A stretch of 64,000 nt of DNA from Larkinella sp. C7 (GCF_006149005.1 NZ_VBSL01000003.1:248001-312000), one strand, 5' to 3'. Positions 9,770 through 19,768 are shown, counted from the first letter of the stretch. A program made the numbers and translations. Notes: generated from the letters alone by a model not told the origin.

Positions 9770-10519
9770 ATGATGAGAGGATTAAAAGACAAAGTTATAG
9801 TCATTACCGGTGGTCTGGGTGATCTGGGTTATGCCACCGCCACCCGAATGACCGAAGAGGGCTGTGTGGTTGTTCTGGTTGATCTTCAGCCCGATACGAA
9901 GCATAAAGCCTCAGATCTGGATGCCCATTTCTGGCAACTTGATATCAGCGATGAAGTTGCCGTGGCGGAAACCTGCGCGGCCATTGAAAACGAGGTTGGC
10001 CCCGCTCATGTGCTCATCAATACCGCAGCCCGGTTTATCTTCAAAGGGGTAGAAGCCACGGCAGACGAGTGGCAGCAGATCAATGCGGTCAACATTGGCG
10101 GTACGTCGCTGATGACCAAATACATCGTGCCGCAAATGAAAAAGAACGGTGGTGGCAGTATCATCAATTTTTCATCGGTGAGCGGCTTTGTCGGGCAAGC
10201 CAACTTTGCTACGTACAACGCCACCAAGTTCGCCATTCGGGGACTCACCAAATGCTGGGCGCAGGATCTGGCGCCGTTTGGCATTCGGGTGAACACCCTT
10301 TGCCCGGGCTACATCTACACCAGCGCCTTTATCAATTCTTGCGAAAAACTGGGTTTGAACATCGACGAAGAAGATCGGCGGGCTTCGGCCATGCACCTGC
10401 TGAACCGGCAGGGACGGCCCGAAGAAGTAGCCGCGGCAGCCGCCTTTCTGGCCAGTGACGATTCTTCCTTCATGACCGGCAGCGACTTATTGGTTGATGG
10501 CGGCTATTTAGCTAAATAA
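9770..10519 (+). CDS. SDR-family NAD(P)-dependent oxidoreductase
   Basis: 249 residues from ATG 9770 (ATG 9773 and TTG 9761 are alternatives). Classical short-chain dehydrogenase: cofactor motif TGGLGDLG near the N-terminus, NTAA in place of NNAG, catalytic Ser in SSVSG and Tyr/Lys in YNATK, and the usual PG-YT stretch (CPGYIYTSAF). It starts 27 bp after the second rhamnosidase and 4 bp before a cyclase-family gene, so it belongs to the same transcript. A sugar 1-dehydrogenase or sugar-acid dehydrogenase role is inferred from context; the substrate cannot be read from the sequence. Confidence 0.9.
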   Translation: MMRGLKDKVIVITGGLGDLGYATATRMTEEGCVVVLVDLQPDTKHKASDLDAHFWQLDISDEVAVAETCAAIENEVGPAHVLINTAARFIFKGVEATADEWQQINAVNIGGTSLMTKYIVPQMKKNGGGSIINFSSVSGFVGQANFATYNATKFAIRGLTKCWAQDLAPFGIRVNTLCPGYIYTSAFINSCEKLGLNIDEEDRRASAMHLLNRQGRPEEVAAAAAFLASDDSSFMTGSDLLVDGGYLAK

Positions 10520-10523
10520 AACG

Positions 10524-11147
10524 ATGAAACTTGTCGATCTATCTCATCCCCTGGTCCACGGGCAGCAAACGTTTCCGTCGGACCCCAAGCTGAGCATTGT
10601 TCCGCACGGAACGACCCGAACGTTGAAATACAACATTACGCAAATCGTGATGGGGTCGCATCAGGGAACGCACCTGGACGCGATGTACCACTTTCTGGAT
10701 GATGGCAAAACGCTGGATCAGATGCCTTTACACTGGTTTTACGGGAAGGTGCACGTGCTGAGAATACCCAAAGAAGCCCGGGAAGAAATTACCGTTGATG
10801 ATTTTTTACCGTATGAACATCTGCTGGTTCCGGAGGCTAAAATCATCTACGACACGGGTTGGTACAAAAACTTCGGGAAGGATGATTTCTTCGAAAATTT
10901 CCCCTCGCTGACGCAGGAAGCCAGCACGTATCTGGCCGACCGGAATATCCGGATGCTGGGCATGGACACGCCAACGCCCAGCCGCGACTGGTACGAAGTG
11001 CATCACATCCTGCTGAAAAAAGAAATCGTCATTGTGGAAAGTCTGACGAACCTGGATCAGGTTCCGGATGAATTTACCTTCATGGGGTTTCCGCTCAACT
11101 TACAAGGCCGTGACGGCTCCCCAATAAGAGCAGTAGCTCAATTCTGA
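10524..11147 (+). CDS. Cyclase-family metal-dependent hydrolase
   Basis: 207 residues of the PF04199 type (kynurenine formamidase, isatin hydrolase relatives). The metal site HxGTHxDxxxH is intact (HQGTHLDAMYH), and a second signature is LGMDTPTPSRDW. The length is normal. It is cytoplasmic, with no signal peptide. It starts 4 bp after the SDR stop and ends 13 bp before a Zn-alcohol dehydrogenase, so it is part of the metabolic tail of the rhamnosidase operon. Such enzymes hydrolyse lactams, amides or lactones. Opening an aldonolactone made by the SDR would fit but is inference. Confidence 0.88.
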   Translation: MKLVDLSHPLVHGQQTFPSDPKLSIVPHGTTRTLKYNITQIVMGSHQGTHLDAMYHFLDDGKTLDQMPLHWFYGKVHVLRIPKEAREEITVDDFLPYEHLLVPEAKIIYDTGWYKNFGKDDFFENFPSLTQEASTYLADRNIRMLGMDTPTPSRDWYEVHHILLKKEIVIVESLTNLDQVPDEFTFMGFPLNLQGRDGSPIRAVAQF

Positions 11148-11160
11148 AAGTCAGCTACCT

Positions 11161-12177
11161 ATGAAAGCACTTTTTTATCCCGAGTTTAACAAACTCACGA
11201 TTGCAGAAAGGCCATTACCTTCTTTTTCCGAGGATGAGGTCTTGCTGAAAGTACTGGCTTGTGGTATCTGCGGGAGTGAGCTGGAAACCTTTAAAAACCA
11301 AAGCCCCCGCCGTGTCCCGCCTTTAATTATGGGCCATGAATTTTGTGGAATTGTTGAAGATATTGGTTCCGACGTAACAGGCTTTACGAAAGGCGATCGG
11401 GTGGCCAGTAATAGCGTAGTGTCCTGTGGAGCCTGTGATCCCTGTAAACGGGGATTAACAAACTTATGCAAAAACCGGCAAATCTTTGGGATGCATCGGG
11501 GAGGGAGCTTTGGGGAGTACGTGAACGTACCGGCCCACTGCCTGGTGCCGATGCCTGCGAACGTGACCCCGCAAGCCGCCTGCATGACCGAGCCGCTGGC
11601 CAATGGGATTCATATCGTGAACCTGACCCGGCACTTAAATCCTAAAAAAGTTTTGTTGATCGGTGCCGGACCCATCGGACTGGTGACACAGCAGGCATTT
11701 CAATCCCTGCCTGGCGTAGTGGTATACGTAGCCGACCTGCGGAATGAACGGCTTTCCATTGCGCAGAAATTAGGGGCTACGGCCACCATCAATTCCTCGG
11801 AGGAAGACCTGGTGGCTGCGATTAATCAATTGACTGATCAGGAAGGAATTGATCTGGTTGTCGATGCCGTGGGGACATCGCAAACCAACCAGCAGGCCCT
11901 GAAAGTCATTCGGCCCGGCGGGGCAATTGTGCTCATCGGTCTTTATGAAAACGCTCAGTCCTTTTTTTCGTACGACATTATTTTAGCCGAAAAACAAATC
12001 ATCGGCACCTACGCGGCCACGCAGCAGGAAATCAAAGCATCGCTGGCGTTAATCGCTTCCGGGAAAGTAGACGTGACGTCATGGGTACACTATTACTCAC
12101 TGGATGACGGGGTTACGGCCTTTACCGATATGATGATGGCAAAGGGGGCTCACGTTAAATCGGTTATTCTTTTTTAA
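11161..12177 (+). CDS. Zinc-dependent alcohol dehydrogenase (threonine/sorbitol DH type)
   Basis: 338 residues of the medium-chain dehydrogenase family. The catalytic zinc site is CGICGSE with GHEFCG. The structural zinc site has the four cysteines in CGACDPCKRGLTNLC. The Rossmann motif is LLIGAGPIGL at about 160. Closest in pattern to threonine 3-dehydrogenase, L-idonate or RspB-like sugar-acid dehydrogenases. It follows the cyclase-family gene by 13 bp. It probably oxidises a secondary hydroxyl of a sugar acid or polyol; the exact substrate is unknown. Confidence 0.9.
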   Translation: MKALFYPEFNKLTIAERPLPSFSEDEVLLKVLACGICGSELETFKNQSPRRVPPLIMGHEFCGIVEDIGSDVTGFTKGDRVASNSVVSCGACDPCKRGLTNLCKNRQIFGMHRGGSFGEYVNVPAHCLVPMPANVTPQAACMTEPLANGIHIVNLTRHLNPKKVLLIGAGPIGLVTQQAFQSLPGVVVYVADLRNERLSIAQKLGATATINSSEEDLVAAINQLTDQEGIDLVVDAVGTSQTNQQALKVIRPGGAIVLIGLYENAQSFFSYDIILAEKQIIGTYAATQQEIKASLALIASGKVDVTSWVHYYSLDDGVTAFTDMMMAKGAHVKSVILF

Positions 12178-12231
12178 CCTTCTTTCTCCATCCGTCTTTT
12201 CCCATTCCTAACCTGTCGCCCTTGAATTTTT

Positions 12232-13194
12232 ATGACTAGCAGCACGAAGAAAATTGTTATTACGGATCACGGCTTTTCCAACATCAACCCGGAAAAAGCG
12301 GTGTTGGAACAATCGGGCTATGAGCTTATCGACGCCCAATGTAAAAACGAAGCCGAGTTATTAGCAGCCACCAAAGATGCTTTTGCCCTGATCGTCCAAT
12401 GGGCACCCATTACGGAAACCGTCATCCGAAACCTGGATCATTGTCGGCTCATTGTACGCTACGGTATTGGTGTTGATAATCTCCATCTGGCGGCAGCCAG
12501 GCAAAGACAAATACCGGTTTGCAACGTCCCGGATTATTGCATCGATGAAGTGTCTGATCACGCGATGGCCTTGGCGATGGCGCTCCACCGGCAATTAGTA
12601 TCGACGGATCAACGGGTTCGGGAGGGTGTTTGGAAAATCATTCCGCCCGGTACGGTTCCGGCCTGTAAAGATGCCTTGTTTACGACGCTGGGATTCGGAC
12701 GGATTGCCCGGGTTGTCCTTCAAAAAGCCGCAGCGTTCCATTTTAAACTGGCGGCATTTGATCCATTTGTGAGCGACGAAGAAATGCAGGCATTGGGTGT
12801 CCAGAAAATAACCTTTGAGGAAGCCCTGGCTAATTCGGATATTCTCTCCCTGCATCTGCCGCTTAACGACAAAACCCATCATCTCATGAACCGGGAAACG
12901 TTATTGAAAATGAAGTCGAATGCGGTTTTAATCAATACGTCCCGGGGGGGATTGATCAACACGATTGACCTAGCTCAGGCATTGAAAGAAAACAAAATCG
13001 GTGGCGCCGGTATCGATGTATTTGAACAGGAACCGCTTCCGGAATCTCATCCAATCCTTCAGGCACCCAATGCGATACTTACCTCACATACGGCCTGGTA
13101 TAGCCAACGCAGCATTCCGATTCTTCAGCAATTTGCCGCCGAAGAAGTATTGAGAATGATAAACGGAGAACCGCTGAAGAACCAAGTGGCTTAA
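12232..13194 (+). CDS. D-2-hydroxyacid dehydrogenase family protein (CtBP-like)
   Basis: 320 residues. The NAD motif is a variant, GFGRIA, where the last Gly is Ala. The catalytic triad is visible as Arg in NTSRGG, Glu in DVFEQEP and His in LTSHTAW. It reduces 2-oxoacids to D-2-hydroxyacids or the reverse. It is the last gene of the six-gene plus-strand run that begins with the rhamnosidases, separated from the alcohol dehydrogenase by 54 bp. With the SDR and cyclase-family genes it suggests oxidative handling of a sugar, but no dehydratase or aldolase lies in the run. Confidence 0.9.
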   Translation: MTSSTKKIVITDHGFSNINPEKAVLEQSGYELIDAQCKNEAELLAATKDAFALIVQWAPITETVIRNLDHCRLIVRYGIGVDNLHLAAARQRQIPVCNVPDYCIDEVSDHAMALAMALHRQLVSTDQRVREGVWKIIPPGTVPACKDALFTTLGFGRIARVVLQKAAAFHFKLAAFDPFVSDEEMQALGVQKITFEEALANSDILSLHLPLNDKTHHLMNRETLLKMKSNAVLINTSRGGLINTIDLAQALKENKIGGAGIDVFEQEPLPESHPILQAPNAILTSHTAWYSQRSIPILQQFAAEEVLRMINGEPLKNQVA

Positions 13195-13274
13195 TAGTCA
13201 TATTGACTCTGCTTCGAGTAAATTTATCCGGAATGTTTTTTTGAATACGTTCGGAGGATTATTTATGATTTTCT

Positions 13275-14198
13275 CTAAGTCGTATCCTTATCAGTAAAAT
13301 TGTTTTCCTGAAGCTGGTATAGTGAAGCCTGAAAGTACATAGATCTATGCTTAAGCTGGAATTGTTTAGGTGACAGTTCGGTAAAGCTTTTAAATTGTTT
13401 GTTAAAGTTTGAGACATTTTGAAAGCCGCATTCAAAACAAATCTGCTGTATACTAAATTTATGCAGCATTAAGAGTTTGCAGGCATAGCCAACTTTCAGT
13501 TCATTTACAAATTGTGAAAATGGTTTTTGCATTCGTTGTTTAAAATACCTAGAGAAAGCCGTTGGACTCATATTGGCAATATCTGCAGCATCAATTAATC
13601 GAATAGATGATTTGAAATTATTCATGATGTAGGCAAGAACCTTATTTAATCGATCATTCGTTTTTTCATTGATATTTAAGTTGTATCCCTCGCTGGACAA
13701 TAAGGTTAACTCTTTAGAATCAGCTAACAAGCAAAGAATTTGCAACAATTTGATTAATTTATGAACACCGCTTAAAGTCTGAATCTGATACATTTGATCG
13801 ATAACTTCGGTCTGGGTTTTACCCATTATTTTGATTCCTCGCTGGGATAGTTGCAGGAACTGTTCTATCGCATATAATTCTGGTGTTTTAAAAAAAGAAT
13901 TTCCTAAAAAATCTTTTTTAAAATGGATTACAAGCGCTTCTGACGACTGAGGTTTTTCTTTAGAACTATCGGATTTCCAGGTATGCGCTAAATTCTTTCC
14001 AATAAAAATCAGATCGTTTTCATTATATCGATCAATATGATCTCCGACGAATCGGGTTCCAGAGCTTTTAACGATTAGCGTTAATTCGTATTCGGAATGG
14101 TAATGCCACAAGCCCGGAAATGGGCCATTATATTTGAAATAATTGACACTGAAAGAATCAGTTTCTGTTTTTTTAACTTTCAAAAGAAGAGGATCCAT
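13275..14198 (-). CDS. AraC-family transcriptional regulator
   Basis: 307 residues from ATG 14198; an upstream in-frame TTG at 14267 would add 23 poorly conserved residues. The N-terminal cupin-type sensor includes GLWHYHSEYELTLI. The C-terminal double helix-turn-helix is clear (IANMSPTAFSRYFKQR, and FECGFQNVSNFNKQFK followed by SPKQF). It faces the SusC/SusD operon across 354 bp and converges on the metabolic run. It is the only regulator in the pectin locus, so it is the best candidate for the inducer-responsive activator, probably of a soluble cytoplasmic sugar signal since no membrane segment is present. Confidence 0.93.
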   Translation of the reverse strand: MDPLLLKVKKTETDSFSVNYFKYNGPFPGLWHYHSEYELTLIVKSSGTRFVGDHIDRYNENDLIFIGKNLAHTWKSDSSKEKPQSSEALVIHFKKDFLGNSFFKTPELYAIEQFLQLSQRGIKIMGKTQTEVIDQMYQIQTLSGVHKLIKLLQILCLLADSKELTLLSSEGYNLNINEKTNDRLNKVLAYIMNNFKSSIRLIDAADIANMSPTAFSRYFKQRMQKPFSQFVNELKVGYACKLLMLHKFSIQQICFECGFQNVSNFNKQFKSFTELSPKQFQLKHRSMYFQASLYQLQENNFTDKDTT

Positions 14199-14552
14199 AG
14201 AATGTATTTTCGAACAGCTAATCAATTTGCGGAAAAGTAACCATGCTCCAATTACTGGATCGTTCAAAGATTAAGACAGGGAGGTTGCTGAGGTCTTTCC
14301 TAAAAGCGGTCCGGTCAAAGCGGGGCCGCCCGCGCGGTTATGGATCGCACGATTGGAAGAAAGTAGAACGTGTTTTTCAGGATGTGTTGTCGATTTCATA
14401 TCAATTTGTTCATATAAATTGCTTAGATGAACATGAATTTATATTGAAATAATATTATTTTTAACACAAGTTCTTTATTTTTATTTTTTATTTACATTTT
14501 TCTTAGATTAATTTTTTTTCATTTTATTATTCACCTTTACTCTTATTCCGGT
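14199..14552. other. Divergent araC / susC control region
   Basis: 354 bp without a credible gene. The right half is extremely AT-rich with long T-runs directly before susC. The left half, over the AraC start, is more GC-balanced and includes a short GC patch around 14320-14345. A short open frame here has unusual composition and is not accepted. I see no clear TTG/TAnnTTTG promoter pair. Confidence 0.5.
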
Positions 14553-17500
14553 ATGCTCAAAATCATTACGATCAAAAGAAAAGGATCCTTATTCCTGCTG
14601 TGCAACCTGTTTTTTAGCCTGGGCCTTTATGCACAGGTACAGGTTTCCGGAAAGGTAACCGATGCCTCAGGGGCCACGTTGCCCGGGGTGAGTGTGATCG
14701 TTAAAGAGACAACGACTGGCACTGTCACCAATTCCGATGGTGTTTTTACCATCCCAAATGTTCCTAGTGTAAATTCCACCCTGGTATTCTCCTTTATCGG
14801 ATACACCACCCAGGAAACCGTTGTGGGCAACAGGAAAATTATTGACATTAAGCTGGCTGCGGCAGACAATCAGCTTAGCGAAGTAGTCGTGATCGGGTAC
14901 GGTACCGCCAAGCGAAGCACGCTTACTGGTGCCGTATCACAGGTTGATTCTAAAATCATTTCTGTGCAGGCAAACTCCACGGTTACCAGAGCCCTTGAAG
15001 GGGTGGTCCCCGGGATTCAGGTCGCTTCCATTGATGGCCAGCCCGGTCTGGACATGGGTATTCGTTTACGCGGAGCGGGCTCTACCAGCCAGAACAGCTC
15101 CAATGCCCTGATCGTGATCGATGGGGTGCCCACTGAATACCCCAATGCCCTGTCTTCCATCAATCCAAAGGACATTGAAAGCATCAGCGTGCTGAAAGAT
15201 GCTGCTTCCACGGCCGTTTACGGTTCGCGTGGAGCAAATGGGGTTTTGCTCGTGACGACTAAAAAAGGAACAAAAGGCAAACCGAATATTTCGGTACAAA
15301 CTCGGGCTGGATTTAATTATCTGGGTGGATTGCGGTTTGATCTCATGGATAATGCCAAAGACATTTATGAACATGCCTGGCTGGCCATCTACAACTCTGC
15401 ACGCTACGGTGTGAACGGCGGATCATCTACCGACGGTAAATTCACGACGAATGTCGCCAATCCCAACATGTCTCATGAAGCGGCCGGTTTGTTTGCCAGT
15501 GCCCATTTATTCGATTACACCGGATCAAAGACCAACTTTGCCATGAACCTATTGGGGAACTACATGGCCTATGACGTGCCGGGCGCAGTGTATACCACCA
15601 CCGGTAGCGGGGCCAATGCCAGTGCGACCATGTCGGGTGCGTACCTGATTGACCCGACTACGGGCAAGTTGAATCCGAATGCAAGACCACTTTGGGAAGC
15701 CGGATCGTACAAGGATTACTTCTTCGAAAAAATGTTCCGTCAGGAGCATACGGTATCGGCAAGCGGTGGCTCCGATAAAATGGATTATTTTGTTTCTGTG
15801 GGCATGCTGGAAGATCCTTCTTATATCAGAGGGTCGACATTCAAGCGTTACAACGCACGTACAAATGTGAATGCGCAACTCACCAACTGGCTGAAAGTAG
15901 GAACAAATCTGGGTTACAGTATGCGGAATACCCAATCTCCGGCTACCCGTTTCGGACGTAACCCCGGAACCGTGCAGCAAAACGCGTTTAGGTGGGTGAA
16001 TGGGCAGAATCAACTCGTACCGTTGTTCGCCAGAGACCTTCAGGGAAACATCCGTAAAAATCCGAACGGCACCGACATGGTATCTGATAATGCGAATGAT
16101 ACCTACTCGCCCCTTGGCGTTCAGCCCAATTTTCCGAACGGAACCACCAGCCAACCGCTTTATGCAACCAACCTGATCGACCTGTTGGATAAAGATATCG
16201 ATCGTAGGGAATCGCACGACTTGAACCTTAAAGGGTATTTCACGGTGAATTTCCTCAAGAATTTCAGCTTTACAAACAACATTTCGTATGACCGCTTTAC
16301 GGAAGAGCGGACGCGTTACGGTACGCCTGAGACGGGAGCTGTCGTGGGTATAGGTGCGATTGGAAAGTATTATACGAACACCGGCGTTTTCAACACGCAA
16401 CAGTTGCTTAACTGGGGTAAAGAATTTGGTCGCCACTCCGTTACGGCACTGGCTGCCCATGAATTCTACCAATTTAAAAGTGATCTGGTGAACTTTGCCT
16501 CCGCGTATTCGCTGATCAATGGGTTTACCGGCGCCGGTAACTTTACCAGCCGGTACAATACAGCGGGCGCACCGTTTGGTGTTCCGGGTTATGGTGGAGA
16601 CATCACGACCATGGATAGCTATTTTGGACGGGCGGTGTACAACTATGAAGACAAGTATTTTGTGGAAGGCTCGCTGCGCAGAGACGGTTCGTCCAAATTC
16701 CGATTCAACGAGAATCGCTGGGGAACCTTCTGGTCTGTTGGTGGTGGATGGCGTATTTCTCAGGAAAAATTCATGCAGAGATTCAGTGACGTCATCAACG
16801 AACTGAAACTACGGGCCAGCTATGGGGTTATCGGTAACCAGAGCGGTATCAGCAACTATTCGGGTTATCAGACCTGGAGCTACGGTGCAGTTTACACAAA
16901 CTCAACGGCTGGAACAGGTGTTCCTGCAACGTACACACTTCAGCAAGGTGCTGCCGTAAATGATAAATTAACCTGGGAAAACACGCATACCTTTGATGCC
17001 GGTATCGATTTCACCCTTTTGAACAGGAGATTGAGTGGAACCATCGATGTATACAACAAGAAGACGGTAAACTCCGTGTTTGCACAGCCTCTTGCCGCTT
17101 CAATGGGACAAGCTTCACTCACCCTGAACAACGCTGAAATTGTCAACCGCGGTGTGGAAATTGCCTTGGACATCAAACTCATCCAAAACAAAAATATCAA
17201 CTGGAGCATTGGATTGAACGGTACCCACTACCGCACCATTCTGACTAAATTTCCCAAAAGTGTAGGTTCGCCATCACTGGGCGGAAACTTTACAGGCTTC
17301 ATCGATGGATGGGGAATTGCCAATGGCGGTGCTAACACCGCCGGCCAGATCATGTACCTGCGTGGTGAAAATAAGGATTACTACAACCTTTATCTCTACA
17401 AGTACGCAGGAGTGGATCAGAGCACAGGGTTGCCCTTGTTCCATCACACCGTTACGCAGCAAGACCAGGATGCAGGGCGCTTTACGGATAGCAGCGTGGG

Positions 17501-18080
17501 AGACATTGTGAGCACAACTAATTACACGCTGGCCAACCGGTATGAAATGGGTAGTGCAATTCCCAAAATTATTGGTGGCTTTTCTACAAGCTTTCAGTAT
17601 AAAGGGTTCGACTTCACCGCTATCCTGGCCTACCAACTGGGGGGTAAATTCCTGAGTGTGGAATATGCCAACCACCTGTACAGATCGGGGAACATAGGGA
17701 ACGCATTATCGAAGGAAGTATTGGGAAATACCTGGACACCTGAGAACAGAGACGCCAAATTCCCGATGGCATTTTATGGAGATACGTTCTATACGGGCGG
17801 GTCTACCTTTGGGCCGTGGCAGTATACCGATCAGGCTCTATTCAGCGCTTCTTATCTGAATATCAAAAACCTCACCCTGGGGTATACGCTTAGTGGCGCT
17901 ATCCTGGACAAGTTGAATACAAAAAGTATACGGGTGTATGCATCCGGCGACAACCTGACCATGTTGACGGCTCACTCAGGTATTGATCCGCGCATGTCGC
18001 TGGTCGGTGGAATGGAAGTAGGGGCAGCCGTGTATCTGCCTATGAGCACCTTTTCGGTGGGTATTAATTTTAACTTTTAA
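14553..18080 (+). CDS. SusC-type TonB-dependent outer-membrane receptor
   Basis: 1175 residues. Signal peptide (SLFLLCNLFFSLGLYAQ), then a carboxypeptidase-regulatory-like domain (VSGKVTDASGATLPGVSV), TonB box region (LSEVVVIGYG), plug domain with IRLRGAGS and PKDIESISVLKDAASTAVYG, and a C-terminal beta-barrel ending in an aromatic (FSVGINFNF). All are standard for SusC/RagA. It imports oligosaccharides through the outer membrane with its SusD partner encoded 11 bp downstream. There is no N-terminal STN domain, so it should not signal to an anti-sigma factor. Regulation by the adjacent AraC protein is inferred. Confidence 0.97.
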   Translation: MLKIITIKRKGSLFLLCNLFFSLGLYAQVQVSGKVTDASGATLPGVSVIVKETTTGTVTNSDGVFTIPNVPSVNSTLVFSFIGYTTQETVVGNRKIIDIKLAAADNQLSEVVVIGYGTAKRSTLTGAVSQVDSKIISVQANSTVTRALEGVVPGIQVASIDGQPGLDMGIRLRGAGSTSQNSSNALIVIDGVPTEYPNALSSINPKDIESISVLKDAASTAVYGSRGANGVLLVTTKKGTKGKPNISVQTRAGFNYLGGLRFDLMDNAKDIYEHAWLAIYNSARYGVNGGSSTDGKFTTNVANPNMSHEAAGLFASAHLFDYTGSKTNFAMNLLGNYMAYDVPGAVYTTTGSGANASATMSGAYLIDPTTGKLNPNARPLWEAGSYKDYFFEKMFRQEHTVSASGGSDKMDYFVSVGMLEDPSYIRGSTFKRYNARTNVNAQLTNWLKVGTNLGYSMRNTQSPATRFGRNPGTVQQNAFRWVNGQNQLVPLFARDLQGNIRKNPNGTDMVSDNANDTYSPLGVQPNFPNGTTSQPLYATNLIDLLDKDIDRRESHDLNLKGYFTVNFLKNFSFTNNISYDRFTEERTRYGTPETGAVVGIGAIGKYYTNTGVFNTQQLLNWGKEFGRHSVTALAAHEFYQFKSDLVNFASAYSLINGFTGAGNFTSRYNTAGAPFGVPGYGGDITTMDSYFGRAVYNYEDKYFVEGSLRRDGSSKFRFNENRWGTFWSVGGGWRISQEKFMQRFSDVINELKLRASYGVIGNQSGISNYSGYQTWSYGAVYTNSTAGTGVPATYTLQQGAAVNDKLTWENTHTFDAGIDFTLLNRRLSGTIDVYNKKTVNSVFAQPLAASMGQASLTLNNAEIVNRGVEIALDIKLIQNKNINWSIGLNGTHYRTILTKFPKSVGSPSLGGNFTGFIDGWGIANGGANTAGQIMYLRGENKDYYNLYLYKYAGVDQSTGLPLFHHTVTQQDQDAGRFTDSSVGDIVSTTNYTLANRYEMGSAIPKIIGGFSTSFQYKGFDFTAILAYQLGGKFLSVEYANHLYRSGNIGNALSKEVLGNTWTPENRDAKFPMAFYGDTFYTGGSTFGPWQYTDQALFSASYLNIKNLTLGYTLSGAILDKLNTKSIRVYASGDNLTMLTAHSGIDPRMSLVGGMEVGAAVYLPMSTFSVGINFNF

Positions 18081-18091
18081 TCAGTCGAAAG

Positions 18092-19711
18092 ATGAGTATT
18101 CTAAATAAATGGATAACGGGTTTGGCAGTTTCGGGTATGCTGCTATTTTCTGGGTGTGCCGATAAGCTGGAAGTGGAGCCCCCCCACAGCATTACCGACA
18201 AGCAAATAGCCGAACTTCTGGCGTCGGGTGACGAGGCCAAGATCCGGATCGTCATGGGTGGAATGGCCAACGCCATGCCCCTGCTGTTCAACAACGCAGG
18301 TGCCACAGGTGCGGGCGTTGCGGACATGTATTATTCCAGTCAGGGACTGGATGTCAATCGTTCTATTGAAGGAAATGATATCATTCTGGGCGATCAGGAA
18401 GGGCTGAACGTACTCTTCGGTTCAATCGAATATCAGCTCGGTGACTTCATTGGATCTGCCAACGCAAAGAATGCTAATTACTGGAGGTATGGCTGGTTTT
18501 GTATTACTACTGCTAACCAGATGCTCAATTATCTTCCGGATGAAACCGTGGCCAGCAACAACTTTCTGAAGGAATGTAAAGCCAGAGGATTGTTTGCCAG
18601 AGCCTATGGGTACAACTACCTAATGGAAAATTATCAGGACGCCTTCCTGCAGGGCGGAAAGGACAAACTTGGCCTTCCGTTGTATGACCGGTTTCAACCC
18701 ACTCAGGAAAACAAGCCTCGTTCCTCTGCTGTAGAAACGTATGCCTTTATCAAAAGCGACCTGAACCGTGCCATTGCCTTGTTCAAAGAGGCTGGGGTTG
18801 GCTATACGGCTGATATAACCGATATCGATCTGGCTGTGGCCAATTTCCTGCTGGCACGTGTATCGATCTGGACGGGGGACTGGGCTACTGCGATCAGTGC
18901 GTGCAATGAGATTCTGGCAAAGTATCCCACGCTGCTGAGCCAGGTACAGTACGGAGGTAAGAACATAGGCACCGCAGCAGCTCCCGAAATCAGGCCGGAA
19001 ACCAATGGCTTTCTCAATAATGCGCAAAATCCGGAGGTCATTTTAGGTTTCCCGCTTGGTGCTGCCAACACGTACTTTACCGCTTACATGAATCCCTACG
19101 GTAGAGGTAACGGAGGACTGGAAAGGGCTTACAAGCGGATTGATAACCGACTGTATGAAAAAATAGCACCCAATGATTTCCGTAAAGATGCCTTTTCGCT
19201 GGCACCACTTGGCAACTATACCTATCCGCCAAACAACACGGTTGCCTTTATCCCTTCTTACACGAACCTAAAATTTGCAGCTACCCACGGATTGAACAGC
19301 AACAACAAAATTGATGTGGGCGCTTCAACGGCGTTTTACATGCGTTCTTCGGAAGTACTGCTTATGAAAGCGGAAGCGGAAGCGATGTCGCCAGCTACAG
19401 AAGCTGCGGCCAAAGCAACGCTCGACAGGCTGTTGGCGGCCCGTACCAAAACAGGAATGACACCGCTAACTACGGCTACTTATCCTGCGATGCAGGGGCT
19501 CACCACTTTACAAATGGTGCAGCTACAAACCCGCATCGAACTATGGGGTGAAGGCGGCCGCGAGTTCTACAACAACAAGCGCTGGAATATCCCTGTGGAC
19601 AGAGCCAGCTCTGACAACCATGTTACCAAGTCCAGTTTACCGGTAGCCAAGATGACCCTTCAGATTCCCGAAGATGAAATTTTGTACAACCCGTTGGCTG
19701 TGCAGAATTAA
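18092..19711 (+). CDS. SusD/RagB-family surface lipoprotein
   Basis: 539 residues. A lipobox ends the signal peptide (LLFSGC). The protein has the SusD pattern: TPR-like helices (GLFARAYGYNYLMENYQDAFLQGG), the conserved VLLMKAEAEA helix, and near the C-terminus the motif IELWGEGGREFYNNKRWN. It is the glycan-binding lid of the SusC channel encoded directly upstream. With GH78 and GH28 enzymes nearby the ligand is probably a rhamnose/galacturonate oligosaccharide, which is inference. A strong terminator follows. Confidence 0.97.
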   Translation: MSILNKWITGLAVSGMLLFSGCADKLEVEPPHSITDKQIAELLASGDEAKIRIVMGGMANAMPLLFNNAGATGAGVADMYYSSQGLDVNRSIEGNDIILGDQEGLNVLFGSIEYQLGDFIGSANAKNANYWRYGWFCITTANQMLNYLPDETVASNNFLKECKARGLFARAYGYNYLMENYQDAFLQGGKDKLGLPLYDRFQPTQENKPRSSAVETYAFIKSDLNRAIALFKEAGVGYTADITDIDLAVANFLLARVSIWTGDWATAISACNEILAKYPTLLSQVQYGGKNIGTAAAPEIRPETNGFLNNAQNPEVILGFPLGAANTYFTAYMNPYGRGNGGLERAYKRIDNRLYEKIAPNDFRKDAFSLAPLGNYTYPPNNTVAFIPSYTNLKFAATHGLNSNNKIDVGASTAFYMRSSEVLLMKAEAEAMSPATEAAAKATLDRLLAARTKTGMTPLTTATYPAMQGLTTLQMVQLQTRIELWGEGGREFYNNKRWNIPVDRASSDNHVTKSSLPVAKMTLQIPEDEILYNPLAVQN

Positions 19712-19730
19712 TCAATTTTTGAAGTTTAGA

Positions 19731-19768
19731 AAGAGAGGTGTTCCGCAATGGCCACCTCTCTTTTTTTG
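19731..19768 (+). terminator. Rho-independent terminator after susCD
   Basis: AGAGAGGTG and CACCTCTCT form a 9-bp stem with a 12-nt loop, followed by a run of seven T's. It lies about 20 bp after the SusD stop, closing the SusC/SusD transcript. Confidence 0.85.

Noticed and set aside
14243-14452. 69-codon frame between araC and susC
   Set aside because: Overlaps the AraC region and has odd composition without any family resemblance.
15549-16472. 307-codon minus-strand frame over susC
   Set aside because: Shadow of the TonB-dependent receptor, no coding pattern of its own.
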